Positions 1 through 8,961 of a stretch of DNA of 64,000 nt are shown in pieces (the first letter of the stretch is position 1; each line of letters opens with the position of its first letter). Location of the stretch: positions 1-64,000 of the forward strand of contig QBXO01000005.1 in assembly GCA_003284565.1 (NCBI GenBank). Reading direction: 5' to 3'. A program made the translations under genes and the position numbers. Under the pieces are notes generated by a model that was given only the letters and a program-made list of their open reading frames with translations, ran no database searches and was not told the origin of the DNA. This DNA is from SAR116 cluster bacterium AG-321-K23 (lineage in GTDB: Bacteria; Pseudomonadota; Alphaproteobacteria; Puniceispirillales; Marisalimonadaceae).

Positions 1-592
1 TCCAATTTGGTGACCATGACCTTACAGCTGATAAAACCAAATTGAAACCAGCCATTATAAGTATAAAACCACTTATAGAAGATATTATGAAAGCTATGAC
101 TTGATTTTTTGTAAGTACTGATAGACAAGAAGTAAGGGCCAAAAAGGCTCCTGCCATAAACCAGCTACCAATGTAAGATATTAAAATTACATTATTATCT
201 GGATCACCTAAAAAGTTTACAGTTATCCAAATTGGCATGGTTAGGATAAGCGCAATAAGAGTAAAAAACCAACTTGCTAAAAATTTACCGACCACTAATT
301 GTGTATTAGTAACAGGTAAAGTAATCAATAATTCAATTGTACCAGACCTTCTTTCCTCAGCCCACAACCTCATGCCAATAGCTGGCATTAAAACAAGAAA
401 TAACCATGGATGCCAAGAAAAAAAAGCAGTTAAATCAGCCTGATCTCTCTCAAAAAATCTCCCTAAAAAGAAAGTCATACCGGATGATAAAGCTAAAAAA
501 ACAAGTAAAAAAATTGATGCTAATGGAGTTCTAAAATATCCTCTTAGCTCTCTATCTAATATGATATATGTTTTATTTAAGTAATTATTCAT
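1..592 (-). CDS. ABC-2 type transporter permease, partial (cut by window start)
   Basis: Reading the minus strand from an ATG at 592 gives an open frame of 197 codons that runs off the window. The protein opens with a short cytoplasmic stretch followed by hydrophobic segments at about residues 24-38, 56-68, 100-120 and later. It contains the phrase MRLWAEERRSGTIELLITLP, typical of ABC-2 permeases of the GldF/NosY type. It begins 19 bp after the stop of the upstream ATPase gene (612-1562), so the two form an exporter operon. By family the pair exports an unknown substrate across the inner membrane; gliding or copper-related roles cannot be inferred. In related operons an auxiliary membrane protein often follows, which would lie beyond the window edge. 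Confidence 0.85.
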   Translation of the reverse strand, partial: MNNYLNKTYIILDRELRGYFRTPLASIFLLVFLALSSGMTFFLGRFFERDQADLTAFFSWHPWLFLVLMPAIGMRLWAEERRSGTIELLITLPVTNTQLVVGKFLASWFFTLIALILTMPIWITVNFLGDPDNNVILISYIGSWFMAGAFLALTSCLSVLTKNQVIAFIISSISGFILIMAGFNLVLSAVRSWSPNW

Positions 593-611
593 AGGTGCAT
601 ACCATTTATTT

Positions 612-1562
612 TTAATTATTGCCTGTGGTTATTGTTCTAAAAATCTTTTCAAGATTTACCTTTTGAAAATTAGCTTCAATAACATTGAGTTTATGTTTAT
701 TAATTTGTTTTAAAACTGTGCTTAGATTTGGCACTTTTTTGTTATCACTTACTAAAATTATATAAGTTGATGCGTCAGATTTTTGAATTTTAATTTCTTC
801 ATATTTTAAAGAAGATTTAATATCTTTAAAAACAACATTATTGATTTTATCGGATATTTTTATAGATAAAGTATGTTTGTTTAAAAACTTTTTTTCTAAA
901 TTTTGTGGTGAATCATTTGCAAGTAATTTTCCATTAGCAATAATAATAGCCCGTGAACAAACCGCTTCAACTTCCTCTAGGATGTGGGTAGAAATTACAA
1001 TTGCTTTATTCTTGGATATCTTTTTAATGAGGTTTCTCATTTCGTGTTTTTGATTTGGATCTAACCCGTCTGTTGGTTCATCTAAAATTAATATATCAGG
1101 ATCATGTATTAATGCCTGAGCAATACCAACCCTTCTTTTAAAACCTTTCGAAAGGGTTTCTACAGGCCTATCCCACATTTCTTTTAAGTTAATTTGATTA
1201 GCCATTTCTTCTAATCTATTACTCAATTTTTTATCACTCAAACCTCTCATTTTTCCAATAAATGATAAAAAGTCTGAAACTATCATATCTGAATATAATG
1301 GTGCACCTTCAGGTAAATACCCGATATATTCCTTAGCCTTAAGAGAATTAGACTTTAGATCAATACCGTTAATAAATATTTCACCATCATCAGGTTCTAA
1401 AAAACCGGTAAGCATTTTCATAGTTGTAGATTTACCCGCTCCGTTCGGGCCAAGAAAACCTACGACCTCTCCCCTATCAACTTGTAAGTTAATTTTGTCA
1501 ACTGCAATAAATTGATCGAATGATTTTTTTAGATTCTTTGCGTTTATTAGTTTATCAGGCAA
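612..1562 (-). CDS. ABC transporter ATP-binding protein (GldA-like exporter type)
   Basis: This is the nucleotide-binding subunit (316 aa) that powers the downstream ABC-2 permease. Walker A GPNGAGKST lies at residues 38-46, the signature LSKGF at 137-141, Walker B LILDEP at 158-163 with Glu162, and the H-loop histidine at 193. The C-terminal 90 residues form the extra domain usual in exporters of the GldA/CcmA type. The start is TTG at 1562, with AAGGA nine bases ahead; an ATG further upstream is closed by a stop after six codons. No substrate can be named. All catalytic motifs are intact, so the protein should be active. Confidence 0.92.
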   Translation of the reverse strand: MPDKLINAKNLKKSFDQFIAVDKINLQVDRGEVVGFLGPNGAGKSTTMKMLTGFLEPDDGEIFINGIDLKSNSLKAKEYIGYLPEGAPLYSDMIVSDFLSFIGKMRGLSDKKLSNRLEEMANQINLKEMWDRPVETLSKGFKRRVGIAQALIHDPDILILDEPTDGLDPNQKHEMRNLIKKISKNKAIVISTHILEEVEAVCSRAIIIANGKLLANDSPQNLEKKFLNKHTLSIKISDKINNVVFKDIKSSLKYEEIKIQKSDASTYIILVSDNKKVPNLSTVLKQINKHKLNVIEANFQKVNLEKIFRTITTGNN

Positions 1563-1679
1563 TTATATTATTCCTTCGATCATATTTATTAAAAAATTTT
1601 TTATTGAATTTAATTAATTTTAAAATTTAAAATTTCAAGATAAAAAAAGTTTTTTGTTATAATTATTTTCAATTTAACA

Positions 1680-3098
1680 TTATATAAATTTATTTACGTC
1701 AGGTAGTTCAGGTGGTCCAAATGCCTCTTCAAAAGCCAAAGCAATTGCAACTGCATAGTCATCGTCATCTTTATTACAAATAACTTGTAAACCAATTGGT
1801 AAAATTTGTTGACTTTTACTATTAGCAAATTTCTGAATGGGGTAGGTAATTGCACACATTCCAAAGATATTAACTGGTTGAGTATTCGCTGATGCCAAAA
1901 GGCTCCTCTCGTGTAACTCAGTCCCTACTACACTATTATCAACTTCTATTGCTTGCATTATTGTCGTAGGAGAGACAAGTGCATCATACTTTTTGAAATA
2001 ACCTCCTACAATAGAATTTAATTCCGGAATTCTTTTTTTTGCATTAATATATTCTACTGATGATACATTTAACCCTAATTTAGCTCTAATGCCTGTCACA
2101 GGATCCATTTGATCTACAACTTGTAGAAATTTTTCTTTCCCAAATGCGCTTATGATTTCTGATCCAACTATAGTTGGAAATAATCTGGCTTTTTCTTTAG
2201 CCTCATCAAGTATTACATCTTCAATTTTTGCACCAGCATCTTCTAATTTCTTACAAAAATTGTTGTATGCTTCCATTACACTACTATCTAAATTTTCTGT
2301 AAAAGGTTCCTTTAATTTGCCAATTACAAGATTTTTAATTTCTAACGGTTTTGATACTTTTTTATTTTTGTTGTAAGTATCAAAAATTAATTTTGTATCT
2401 TTTACAGATCTAGCAAGTGGACCTGGAGTATCCAAAGTAGGTGAAAGTGGAAATATTCCGTCAGTAGGCCATTTGTTTTTTGTGGTCTTCAAACCAATAA
2501 TACCATTAAACGATGCTGGTATTCGAACTGATCCACCAGTATCTGTACCAATTGCAAAAGCTGCTAATCCCGCTGCGACTGCAACTCCTGAACCACTGCT
2601 TGATCCACCAGGTATCCTATGGATTTTTGCATCCCAAGGATTTTTTGGGGTACCTTTATACTTATTTAATCCTGTCGCGCCTAAAGCAAACTCTACTGTA
2701 TGTGTTTTGCCTAAAATAACACACCCAAGCGCTTTTAGTTTTTTAACGAGGCTACCTTCTGGACCAGTTATGTCATCACTAATTATATTAGAGCCATTAG
2801 TTGTAGGCATACCATCAACCGAACAAATATCCTTAATTGCAATAGGAATACCCATTAGTGGACCCAAGTCAACACCACACGCAAATAATTTATCTATTCC
2901 ATCTGCCCAATCAAGGCCCTTTTCTTCGTCTACGAATATATATGCATGAAGATGAGGATTTAAAATTCTAATTCTTTCATAATAAGCCGATGTTATTTCC
3001 CTACATGATAGTAAACGGTTTCTGAATTTTTGACCTAACTCCTCAATGGTAACACCACTTAAAGGATCTTTTGGTAAATTTATATCTGTGTCATTCAT
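1680..3098 (-). CDS. Amidase-signature family hydrolase (GatA/AtzF-like)
   Basis: A 472-residue amidase-signature enzyme that hydrolyses a carboxamide through a Ser-cisSer-Lys triad. The motif PIAIKDICSVDG near residues 86-97 supplies the lysine, GGSSSGSG near 165-172 is the glycine-serine core, and DTGGSVRIPAS near 187-197 carries the nucleophilic serine. No GatB or GatC gene lies beside it, so I do not call it the aspartyl/glutamyl-tRNA amidotransferase subunit; a stand-alone amidase of nitrogen salvage is likelier. The ATG at 3098 has a strong AAAGGAG site eight bases ahead. It lies 12 bp after a small membrane-anchored protein gene on the same strand, so the two are probably cotranscribed. 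The substrate is unknown. Confidence 0.9.
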   Translation of the reverse strand: MNDTDINLPKDPLSGVTIEELGQKFRNRLLSCREITSAYYERIRILNPHLHAYIFVDEEKGLDWADGIDKLFACGVDLGPLMGIPIAIKDICSVDGMPTTNGSNIISDDITGPEGSLVKKLKALGCVILGKTHTVEFALGATGLNKYKGTPKNPWDAKIHRIPGGSSSGSGVAVAAGLAAFAIGTDTGGSVRIPASFNGIIGLKTTKNKWPTDGIFPLSPTLDTPGPLARSVKDTKLIFDTYNKNKKVSKPLEIKNLVIGKLKEPFTENLDSSVMEAYNNFCKKLEDAGAKIEDVILDEAKEKARLFPTIVGSEIISAFGKEKFLQVVDQMDPVTGIRAKLGLNVSSVEYINAKKRIPELNSIVGGYFKKYDALVSPTTIMQAIEVDNSVVGTELHERSLLASANTQPVNIFGMCAITYPIQKFANSKSQQILPIGLQVICNKDDDDYAVAIALAFEEAFGPPELPDVNKFI

Positions 3099-3110
3099 TT
3101 AAAAACTCCT

Positions 3111-3509
3111 TTAATTTTTAAATTGATTTTTCATAGAACCGAAAATACCTTTTAATCTTGGCGAGGTTGAACAATCAGCTTCTAGTGTTAACTTTTTTTC
3201 TACAGGAACATGGATACCAACGTAACGCACTGATTTATATTTTGGGTTAGATATGAGCTGCACTTTTCTATTAGATTTCAATCTATATCTTGCTACTCCT
3301 TTTTTAAAGGGAAAAATTATGTCTGTACCTGGAACTGCAACCGCAAAACTATCATCATCAACAGAGCATTTATTATTTAAAGTAATTGTCACTGAAATCA
3401 CTTCTACAGGTTTAAAAGCTTGTTGAATATTAGGCATACCAAACCATAGCATTAGCCCAATGACACTAATTCCTGAGAGAAAAAAAATAATTTTAGTTAA
3501 AAAACGCAT
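3111..3509 (-). CDS. Small membrane-anchored hypothetical protein
   Basis: I do not recognise this 132-residue protein. It has one hydrophobic segment at about residues 4-24 (signal anchor or signal peptide) followed by about 100 polar residues with two cysteines that could pair outside the cytoplasm. The body has alternating beta-like segments and may be a small periplasmic beta domain. It ends 12 bp before the amidase gene and probably shares its transcript, but nothing shows that the two work together. Upstream lies a 98-bp AT-rich gap shared with the divergent aminotransferase gene, which should hold both promoters. Confidence 0.65.
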   Translation of the reverse strand: MRFLTKIIFFLSGISVIGLMLWFGMPNIQQAFKPVEVISVTITLNNKCSVDDDSFAVAVPGTDIIFPFKKGVARYRLKSNRKVQLISNPKYKSVRYVGIHVPVEKKLTLEADCSTSPRLKGIFGSMKNQFKN

Positions 3510-3607
3510 TGATACCTTAAAATAAACATATTACATCTTATCATGGAGTTAATTATACCAAATTTATAGCCAAAGTAATTAATTTTTAGATAATATTTTA
3601 GGACAAA

Positions 3608-4807
3608 TTGAAAAAAATTATGCGAAACGAATTTGATAGAATCAAAAGATTACCACCATATGTCTTTGCTGAGGTAAATGACCTTAAAGCTAAACTAAGA
3701 TCTAAAGGTAAAGATATAATTGATTTTGGAATGGGGAACCCTGACATGCCAACACCAAAGCATATCAGAGAAAAATTAAAAGAAACTGTAGAAAGACCTG
3801 GAACAGGAAGATATTCTACTAGTAAGGGTATAAATGGGTTGAGAAAAGCACAAGCTGCTTACTATAAAAGGCGTTTTAATGTTAAATTAGATCCTGAAGA
3901 TGAAGTAATCGTTACTTTGGGATCAAAAGAAGGTCTAGCTAACTTGGCTCAAGCAATAACATCTCCTGGAGATATAATACTATCCCCAAATCCTTCATAT
4001 CCTATTCATCCATATGGATTTATAATTGCAGGTGCTTCATTACGTCATTTACCAGCTATGGATGATGGAACTTTTAATCCTGGTCTGTATCTAGAGAGGT
4101 TAGAAAGATCAATTATAGAAAGTGTGCCTGCCCCAGTGGCTGTTATTATATCTTTTCCTTCCAATCCAACTGCACAAGTTGTGTCATTAGAATTTTATGA
4201 AGAAGTGGTAAAAATTGCTCTTAAATACAATGTCTTTATATTGTCTGATCTTGCATATGCAGAAATATATTATGATAACTCCCCACCCCCTTCAATACTT
4301 CAAATACCAAAAGCAAAAGAAGTGGCAGTAGAATTTACGTCAATGTCAAAGACTTATGCTATGGCAGGATGGCGAATTGGTTTTGCCGTTGGCAATATAA
4401 GATTAATAAACGCACTTACTAGAATTAAGTCGTATTTAGATTATGGAGCTTTTACTCCTGTTCAAGTTGCTGCAGCAGCAGCATTGAATGGCCCTCAAGA
4501 TTGTGTTCAAGAGATAAGAAGTACTTATCAAAAAAGAAGAGACGTTCTAATAAACTCTATGGCTAGGGCTGGATGGAACATCCCAAGTCCAAAAGCAAGT
4601 ATGTTTGCTTGGGCTCCAATACCAGATAAATATAAAGATAAAGGATCTTTAGAATTTGCAAAAGAATTAATGCTTAAAGCAGATGTTGCAGTCTCTCCAG
4701 GTGTAGCTTTTGGTGAATTTGGAGAAGGTTTTGTAAGAGTTGGTTTGGTAGAGAATGAACAAAGAATAAAACAAGCTGCCAAGAATATTAAAAAGTTATT
4801 ACAATAA
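3608..4807 (+). CDS. alaC: PLP-dependent aminotransferase (AlaC-like)
   Basis: Class I/II aminotransferase of 399 residues, most like glutamate-pyruvate transaminases of the AlaC type. The opening FDRIKRLPPYVFAEVNDLK, the phrase DFGMGNPDMPTP near residues 39-50 and the family of LL-diaminopimelate-like aminotransferases support this. The pyridoxal-phosphate lysine is Lys248 in SMSKTYAMAGWRIGF. The fold-type I substrate arginine region is intact at the C-terminus (GFVRVGLVENEQRI). The start is TTG at 3608, close behind AGGA; an in-frame ATG at 3620 would trim four residues. The likely reaction is alanine/pyruvate transamination with glutamate/2-oxoglutarate, but related enzymes use other amino acids. 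Confidence 0.88.
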   Translation: MKKIMRNEFDRIKRLPPYVFAEVNDLKAKLRSKGKDIIDFGMGNPDMPTPKHIREKLKETVERPGTGRYSTSKGINGLRKAQAAYYKRRFNVKLDPEDEVIVTLGSKEGLANLAQAITSPGDIILSPNPSYPIHPYGFIIAGASLRHLPAMDDGTFNPGLYLERLERSIIESVPAPVAVIISFPSNPTAQVVSLEFYEEVVKIALKYNVFILSDLAYAEIYYDNSPPPSILQIPKAKEVAVEFTSMSKTYAMAGWRIGFAVGNIRLINALTRIKSYLDYGAFTPVQVAAAAALNGPQDCVQEIRSTYQKRRDVLINSMARAGWNIPSPKASMFAWAPIPDKYKDKGSLEFAKELMLKADVAVSPGVAFGEFGEGFVRVGLVENEQRIKQAAKNIKKLLQ

Positions 4808-4859
4808 TTATCAATTTCTACAATCACCATAAACATTAATTAATATTGGAGTAAGATCT

Positions 4860-6467
4860 TTGACAGATTTTTTTAATAATTTTGATAAAAGAGATTTTGC
4901 AAGACCAGGAAGATCAAATGCCCTTAGCTCTAATGCTATGTTGGCTAGCTCTCATCCCATAGCTTCATCGGTAGGAATTGAGATATTAAAAAGTGGAGGC
5001 AATGCAGTAGATTCTGCAATTGCTATGAACGCTGTTCTTTGCATTGCCGAGCCGCATATGACAGGAGTTGGTGGTGACTGTTTTGTGATGTTGTCTGTTG
5101 ATGGTAGTACAAACATTAAAGCTCTAAATGGATCTGGTAAATCTTCTTCAAATGCTAAGGCAAGCGATCTTCGTAAAAATAAATTATCAGTGATTACTCC
5201 GGAAATGCCAGATGCTATTACAATACCAGGAGCTGTTGCGGCATGGAGTCTGCTCCATAAAGAACATGGTTATATGCCGTGGAAAGATATTTTTAGTCCA
5301 GCCATTAATTTTGCAACTCAAGGTATAAAAGTACATGAGAGAGTAGCGCTTGATTGGTCAAAATACAAACAAAAATTGTCTTTGGATTCTGATACTTCCA
5401 ACATTTTCCTTAAAAATGGAAAATCATTCAAGTTCTTGGATAATTTTAAGAATGAGAGTTTGTCAGAAACTTTTCGGACGATAGCTAAAGAGGGCCGGAA
5501 TGGTTTTTATCATGGGTGGGTTGCTAATGACATGTTTAAAAAACTTGAATCAATTGGAGGAAATCACACCCTAAATGATTTTGGTAAAACAACCGCTGAA
5601 TGGGTAAAGCCAATTTCTTCAGATTACAGAGGGTTTCGCATCCATGAATGTCCTCCAAATGGTCAGGGTATGGTAGCATTAATTATTTTATCAATTCTTG
5701 AAAAGTTTGATTTAAAAAATATGTCCAAAACTGACTATACACACTTATTTTGTGAGGCGACAAAAATAGGGTATTTTTTAAGAGATGAGTATCTTGCAGA
5801 TCCAGAACTAAACAAATTATCTTTTGATTATTTTCTAAATTCAAATTTGATAGATGAGTATGTGTCTGCCATAGATATGAAAAAAGCAAAGATTTACAGT
5901 TTAAGTGATTTTCCGGATCATCCTGATACAATTTACCTTACTGTAAGAGATAAAAATGGCATGATTATTTCATTTATTAACTCTCTTTTTGACGCTTTTG
6001 GTAGTGGTATTACCGCTCCTAAAAGTGGTGTTCTTTTTCATTGTCGAGGAAGAGCCTTTAATACTATTGATGGCCATCCCAATGAGCTAAATCCAAATAA
6101 AAGGCCGGTACATACTATAATTCCTGCTATGATTTCAAAAAATAATAAGTTAATAGGTTCATTTGGTGTAATGGGTGGTCAATATCAAGCTGCTGGTCAC
6201 GCTTATGTTTTATCTCAAATGATTGATTTTGGATTAAACCCACAACTTGCCCTAAATCATTCCCGGATTTTCCCAAATAATAATGTGTTAGATGTTGAAG
6301 ATGATTTTGACTTAAATTTAATTAATGAATTAAAGTTAAAGGGGCACAAAATTAATTATCCAGTACCTCCTATAGGGGGTGGTCAAATGATTTTAATAGA
6401 TGAAGAAAAGAATGTATTAGTTGGTGCAAGCGATTGGCGTAAAGATGGTCTTGCAATAGGATATTAA
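4860..6467 (+). CDS. ggt: Gamma-glutamyltransferase family protein
   Basis: A 535-residue Ntn-hydrolase of the gamma-glutamyltransferase family, which hydrolyses or transfers the gamma-glutamyl group of glutathione-like compounds after self-cleavage. The nucleophile that starts the small subunit should be Thr357 in the phrase HPDTIYLTV. Classical enzymes have Thr-Thr-His at this point, and here it is Thr-Ile-Tyr. The large-subunit motif GGNAVDSAIAMNAVL and the small-subunit glycine motif VMGGQYQAAGHA are present. There is no clear signal peptide, unlike the periplasmic enzyme of E. coli, so a cytoplasmic role or a YwrD-like subgroup is likely. The TTG start follows GGAG at good spacing, 52 bp after alaC. 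Confidence 0.88.
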   Translation: MTDFFNNFDKRDFARPGRSNALSSNAMLASSHPIASSVGIEILKSGGNAVDSAIAMNAVLCIAEPHMTGVGGDCFVMLSVDGSTNIKALNGSGKSSSNAKASDLRKNKLSVITPEMPDAITIPGAVAAWSLLHKEHGYMPWKDIFSPAINFATQGIKVHERVALDWSKYKQKLSLDSDTSNIFLKNGKSFKFLDNFKNESLSETFRTIAKEGRNGFYHGWVANDMFKKLESIGGNHTLNDFGKTTAEWVKPISSDYRGFRIHECPPNGQGMVALIILSILEKFDLKNMSKTDYTHLFCEATKIGYFLRDEYLADPELNKLSFDYFLNSNLIDEYVSAIDMKKAKIYSLSDFPDHPDTIYLTVRDKNGMIISFINSLFDAFGSGITAPKSGVLFHCRGRAFNTIDGHPNELNPNKRPVHTIIPAMISKNNKLIGSFGVMGGQYQAAGHAYVLSQMIDFGLNPQLALNHSRIFPNNNVLDVEDDFDLNLINELKLKGHKINYPVPPIGGGQMILIDEEKNVLVGASDWRKDGLAIGY

Positions 6468-6468
6468 T

Positions 6469-7383
6469 TTATTTTTTCTTAATTTCCCGATATGTGATTA
6501 AAAGACAAGAGCAAATAACAACTAAGCCCCCAATGATTTGATTGTATGTTGGAATTTCATTCCAAATGATAAAACCAAAAAGCGTTGCTAATGGAATTGC
6601 TAAATATCTAAGTGTTACTAAAATTGTAGCCTCTGCATATTTATAACTCTGGGCCATAAGATACTGAACAAATGACCCTGTCATCCCAAGTGCAATCAAA
6701 GTATAGAGTATGTTGTTAGGAGTTATTAAAATTTCAATCCCATAATCGCCTGTTTTTCCATAGAACTTTGTTCCAAAAAAAATAATAGTAAAAGTGATAA
6801 CCAAGGAAGTTAATAGATTATGTATTAGAGCTGTAGTGGCAGGGTGTTCAGTTTTACCAATTCTTCTTAATATAAGAGCAAGTGCAGCGTGTGTTAATGC
6901 ACTTCCAAATGCTAGGTAAACACCTAATGCAGACAATTCTGACGTCTCATTAATAATACTGATTGGATTTATCATAAAAAAAACACCAATTAACCCAAAT
7001 GTAACTGCTGACCATCTAACTAGACCTATTTTTTCTCCTAAGACAAATGGAGATAAGAGAGTGACGTAAATGGCTGAACTCTGCGCAAGTGCTGTAGTAA
7101 GTCCAATAGGAATTAACTGTAGTGAGGAAAAAACCATAATCATAGTGACGAAACCAAAAAGGGATCGTAAAGCAATGTTTTTCCAATTATTAACTTGAAA
7201 TAAAAGTGATTTTCTAGCTAAGTAAGCTAAAACAAATAAAATGGGCAATGAATATGCAAACCTAGAAAATAAAGTGATAATAAAATCCACTTCACCTGAT
7301 AAAGACTTGATTATCATGTGAGTAAATAGCGATAAAAATATAAATATGATCCAAATGAGAGAACCAATTATATTTGAAGACAT
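6469..7383 (-). CDS. EamA/DMT-family transporter
   Basis: An inner-membrane transporter of 304 residues with about ten hydrophobic segments and an internal two-fold repeat, as in EamA (drug/metabolite transporter) exporters. The first repeat contains the family-typical proline/glycine-rich stretch around LIPIGLTTALAQSSAIYVTL (residues 90-109), and the second repeat ends with IGGLVVICSCLL. Members export amino acids, purines or other metabolites; the substrate here is unknown. It is convergent with the gamma-glutamyltransferase gene, with a single base between the stops, and divergent from the flavoprotein gene. Confidence 0.88.
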   Translation of the reverse strand: MSSNIIGSLIWIIFIFLSLFTHMIIKSLSGEVDFIITLFSRFAYSLPILFVLAYLARKSLLFQVNNWKNIALRSLFGFVTMIMVFSSLQLIPIGLTTALAQSSAIYVTLLSPFVLGEKIGLVRWSAVTFGLIGVFFMINPISIINETSELSALGVYLAFGSALTHAALALILRRIGKTEHPATTALIHNLLTSLVITFTIIFFGTKFYGKTGDYGIEILITPNNILYTLIALGMTGSFVQYLMAQSYKYAEATILVTLRYLAIPLATLFGFIIWNEIPTYNQIIGGLVVICSCLLITYREIKKK

Positions 7384-7485
7384 ATTAGACCAAATAATAA
7401 AATGAACTTGAAAAAAATATATTAAAGAATAACAATAAATTTAACAATCTAATAAAAATAGTCCCCTCTAAAAGGATAAAATTAA

Positions 7486-8958
7486 ATGAAAAAAACAGTT
7501 ATAATTGTTGGCTCTGGTAATGCTGCTTTATCAGCCGGTATAGCCGCTTTAGAAAAGGGTGGAGATGTAACTATTTATGAAAAAGCTGACAAAAAATTGG
7601 CTGGTGGAAACACTAAGTATACAGCTGGTGCAATGCGATTTGCCTATGATAATAGTAATCAGTTAATGGATCTTTTAAAAAATCCCGATGATGAGAGGCT
7701 TAAGGACACAGATTTTGGTTCTTATACCCAAGAAAATTTTGAAAAAGACTTGTTAAACTTTAATGATTATAGACCACTAAGCCATGAGCAAAAAATTTTG
7801 GTTTCAAAATCATTAGAGACAATCAAGTGGCTTTCTTCCCACAATGTTAAATTCGAACCCATTTATTCAAGACAAAGCTTTTTAAAAAATGGCAAGCATA
7901 TTTTTTGGGGAGGATTAACACTTGCATCAGAAAACGAAGGTGTTGGTTTGTTTGACCAAGAATTAGAAGCATTTTTAGCATTAGGTGGAAAAATTTTTTA
8001 TCAAAGTCCTGTCACAAATCTTTTTTATGAAGCTGGAGAGGTGAAGGGCGTTCATGTGAATGGAGAAAAAGTAATTGCTGACGCAGTTATTCTTGCATCA
8101 GGGGGGTTCGAAGCTAATGATGAACTTCGAAAATCCTACATTGGTAACAACTGGATAAAGGCCAAAGTAAGAGGAACTCCTCATAATACAGGAGATGGGC
8201 TGAAGATGGCCTTAGAAATTGGTGCTGCTAAACATGGTTTATATGATGGCTGTCATGCTACTCCCATGGATTTACATATGAAAAATTATGGTGGCTTAGA
8301 TTTAAAACCAAGTGAAAGAAAAAATTATAGAAAGATATGTTATTTTTTAGGAATTATGATTAATGCAAATGGTAAAAGATTTTTAGATGAGGGTAAAAAT
8401 TTTAGAAATTATACTTATGCTCAATATGGAAAAAGAGTTTTAGATCAGCCAGGTCATTTTGCTTGGCAAATTTTTGATAGTAAGGTTTTTGATCTACTTT
8501 ATGAAGAATATACATTCCATGACGCTCACTTTGTTGAAGCTGACACTATTGACGAGTTAATAAAAAAAATGGATGGTGTTGATAAAACTGAAACCAAGAA
8601 AACAATTGATCAATATAATAATTCAGTTGATCTTTATACCACCTTTGATCCGACAATTCTTGATGGAAAATCAACTAAGGGTCTCGAAATTGAAAAATCT
8701 AATTGGGCACAGAAAATAGATAAAAGACCTTTTAAAGCATTTCCCGTTACTGGTGGTATTACTTTTACATATGGTGGATTAAAAGTAGATAAAAACGGAT
8801 CAGTATTAGATATTAAAGATAATCCTATAAAAGGCTTATTTGCTTGTGGAGAATTAGTAGGAGGTGTGTTTTTTAATGGATATCCTGGTGGATCAGGCTT
8901 AACGTCTGGTGCAGTCTTTGGAAGAATGGCCGGTTATGGTTCAGTACAAGAAGAATAG
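7486..8958 (+). CDS. FAD-dependent dehydrogenase, TcuA/fumarate-reductase flavoprotein type
   Basis: A 490-residue flavoprotein of the succinate dehydrogenase/fumarate reductase/aspartate oxidase superfamily, closest in style to tricarballylate dehydrogenase TcuA. The N-terminus carries the dinucleotide motif VGSGNAALSAGIAALEKGG (residues 8-26) and the follow-on YEKA and GGNTKYTAGAMR. The C-terminus has GGITFTYGGLKVDKNG and the FAD-binding CGELVGGVFFNGYPGGSG. No signal peptide or haem motif is present. It probably oxidises a small carboxylate; the exact substrate is not readable. A hydroxyacid dehydrogenase gene starts three bases after its stop, so both probably serve one organic-acid pathway. 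AAGGA precedes the ATG. Confidence 0.87.
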   Translation: MKKTVIIVGSGNAALSAGIAALEKGGDVTIYEKADKKLAGGNTKYTAGAMRFAYDNSNQLMDLLKNPDDERLKDTDFGSYTQENFEKDLLNFNDYRPLSHEQKILVSKSLETIKWLSSHNVKFEPIYSRQSFLKNGKHIFWGGLTLASENEGVGLFDQELEAFLALGGKIFYQSPVTNLFYEAGEVKGVHVNGEKVIADAVILASGGFEANDELRKSYIGNNWIKAKVRGTPHNTGDGLKMALEIGAAKHGLYDGCHATPMDLHMKNYGGLDLKPSERKNYRKICYFLGIMINANGKRFLDEGKNFRNYTYAQYGKRVLDQPGHFAWQIFDSKVFDLLYEEYTFHDAHFVEADTIDELIKKMDGVDKTETKKTIDQYNNSVDLYTTFDPTILDGKSTKGLEIEKSNWAQKIDKRPFKAFPVTGGITFTYGGLKVDKNGSVLDIKDNPIKGLFACGELVGGVFFNGYPGGSGLTSGAVFGRMAGYGSVQEE

Positions 8959-8961
8959 AGA

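Noticed and set aside
2473-2949. Long + strand open frame opposite the amidase gene
   Set aside because: It lies wholly inside the amidase-signature gene on the other strand, whose motifs are intact; its translation is proline- and serine-rich without recognisable domains.
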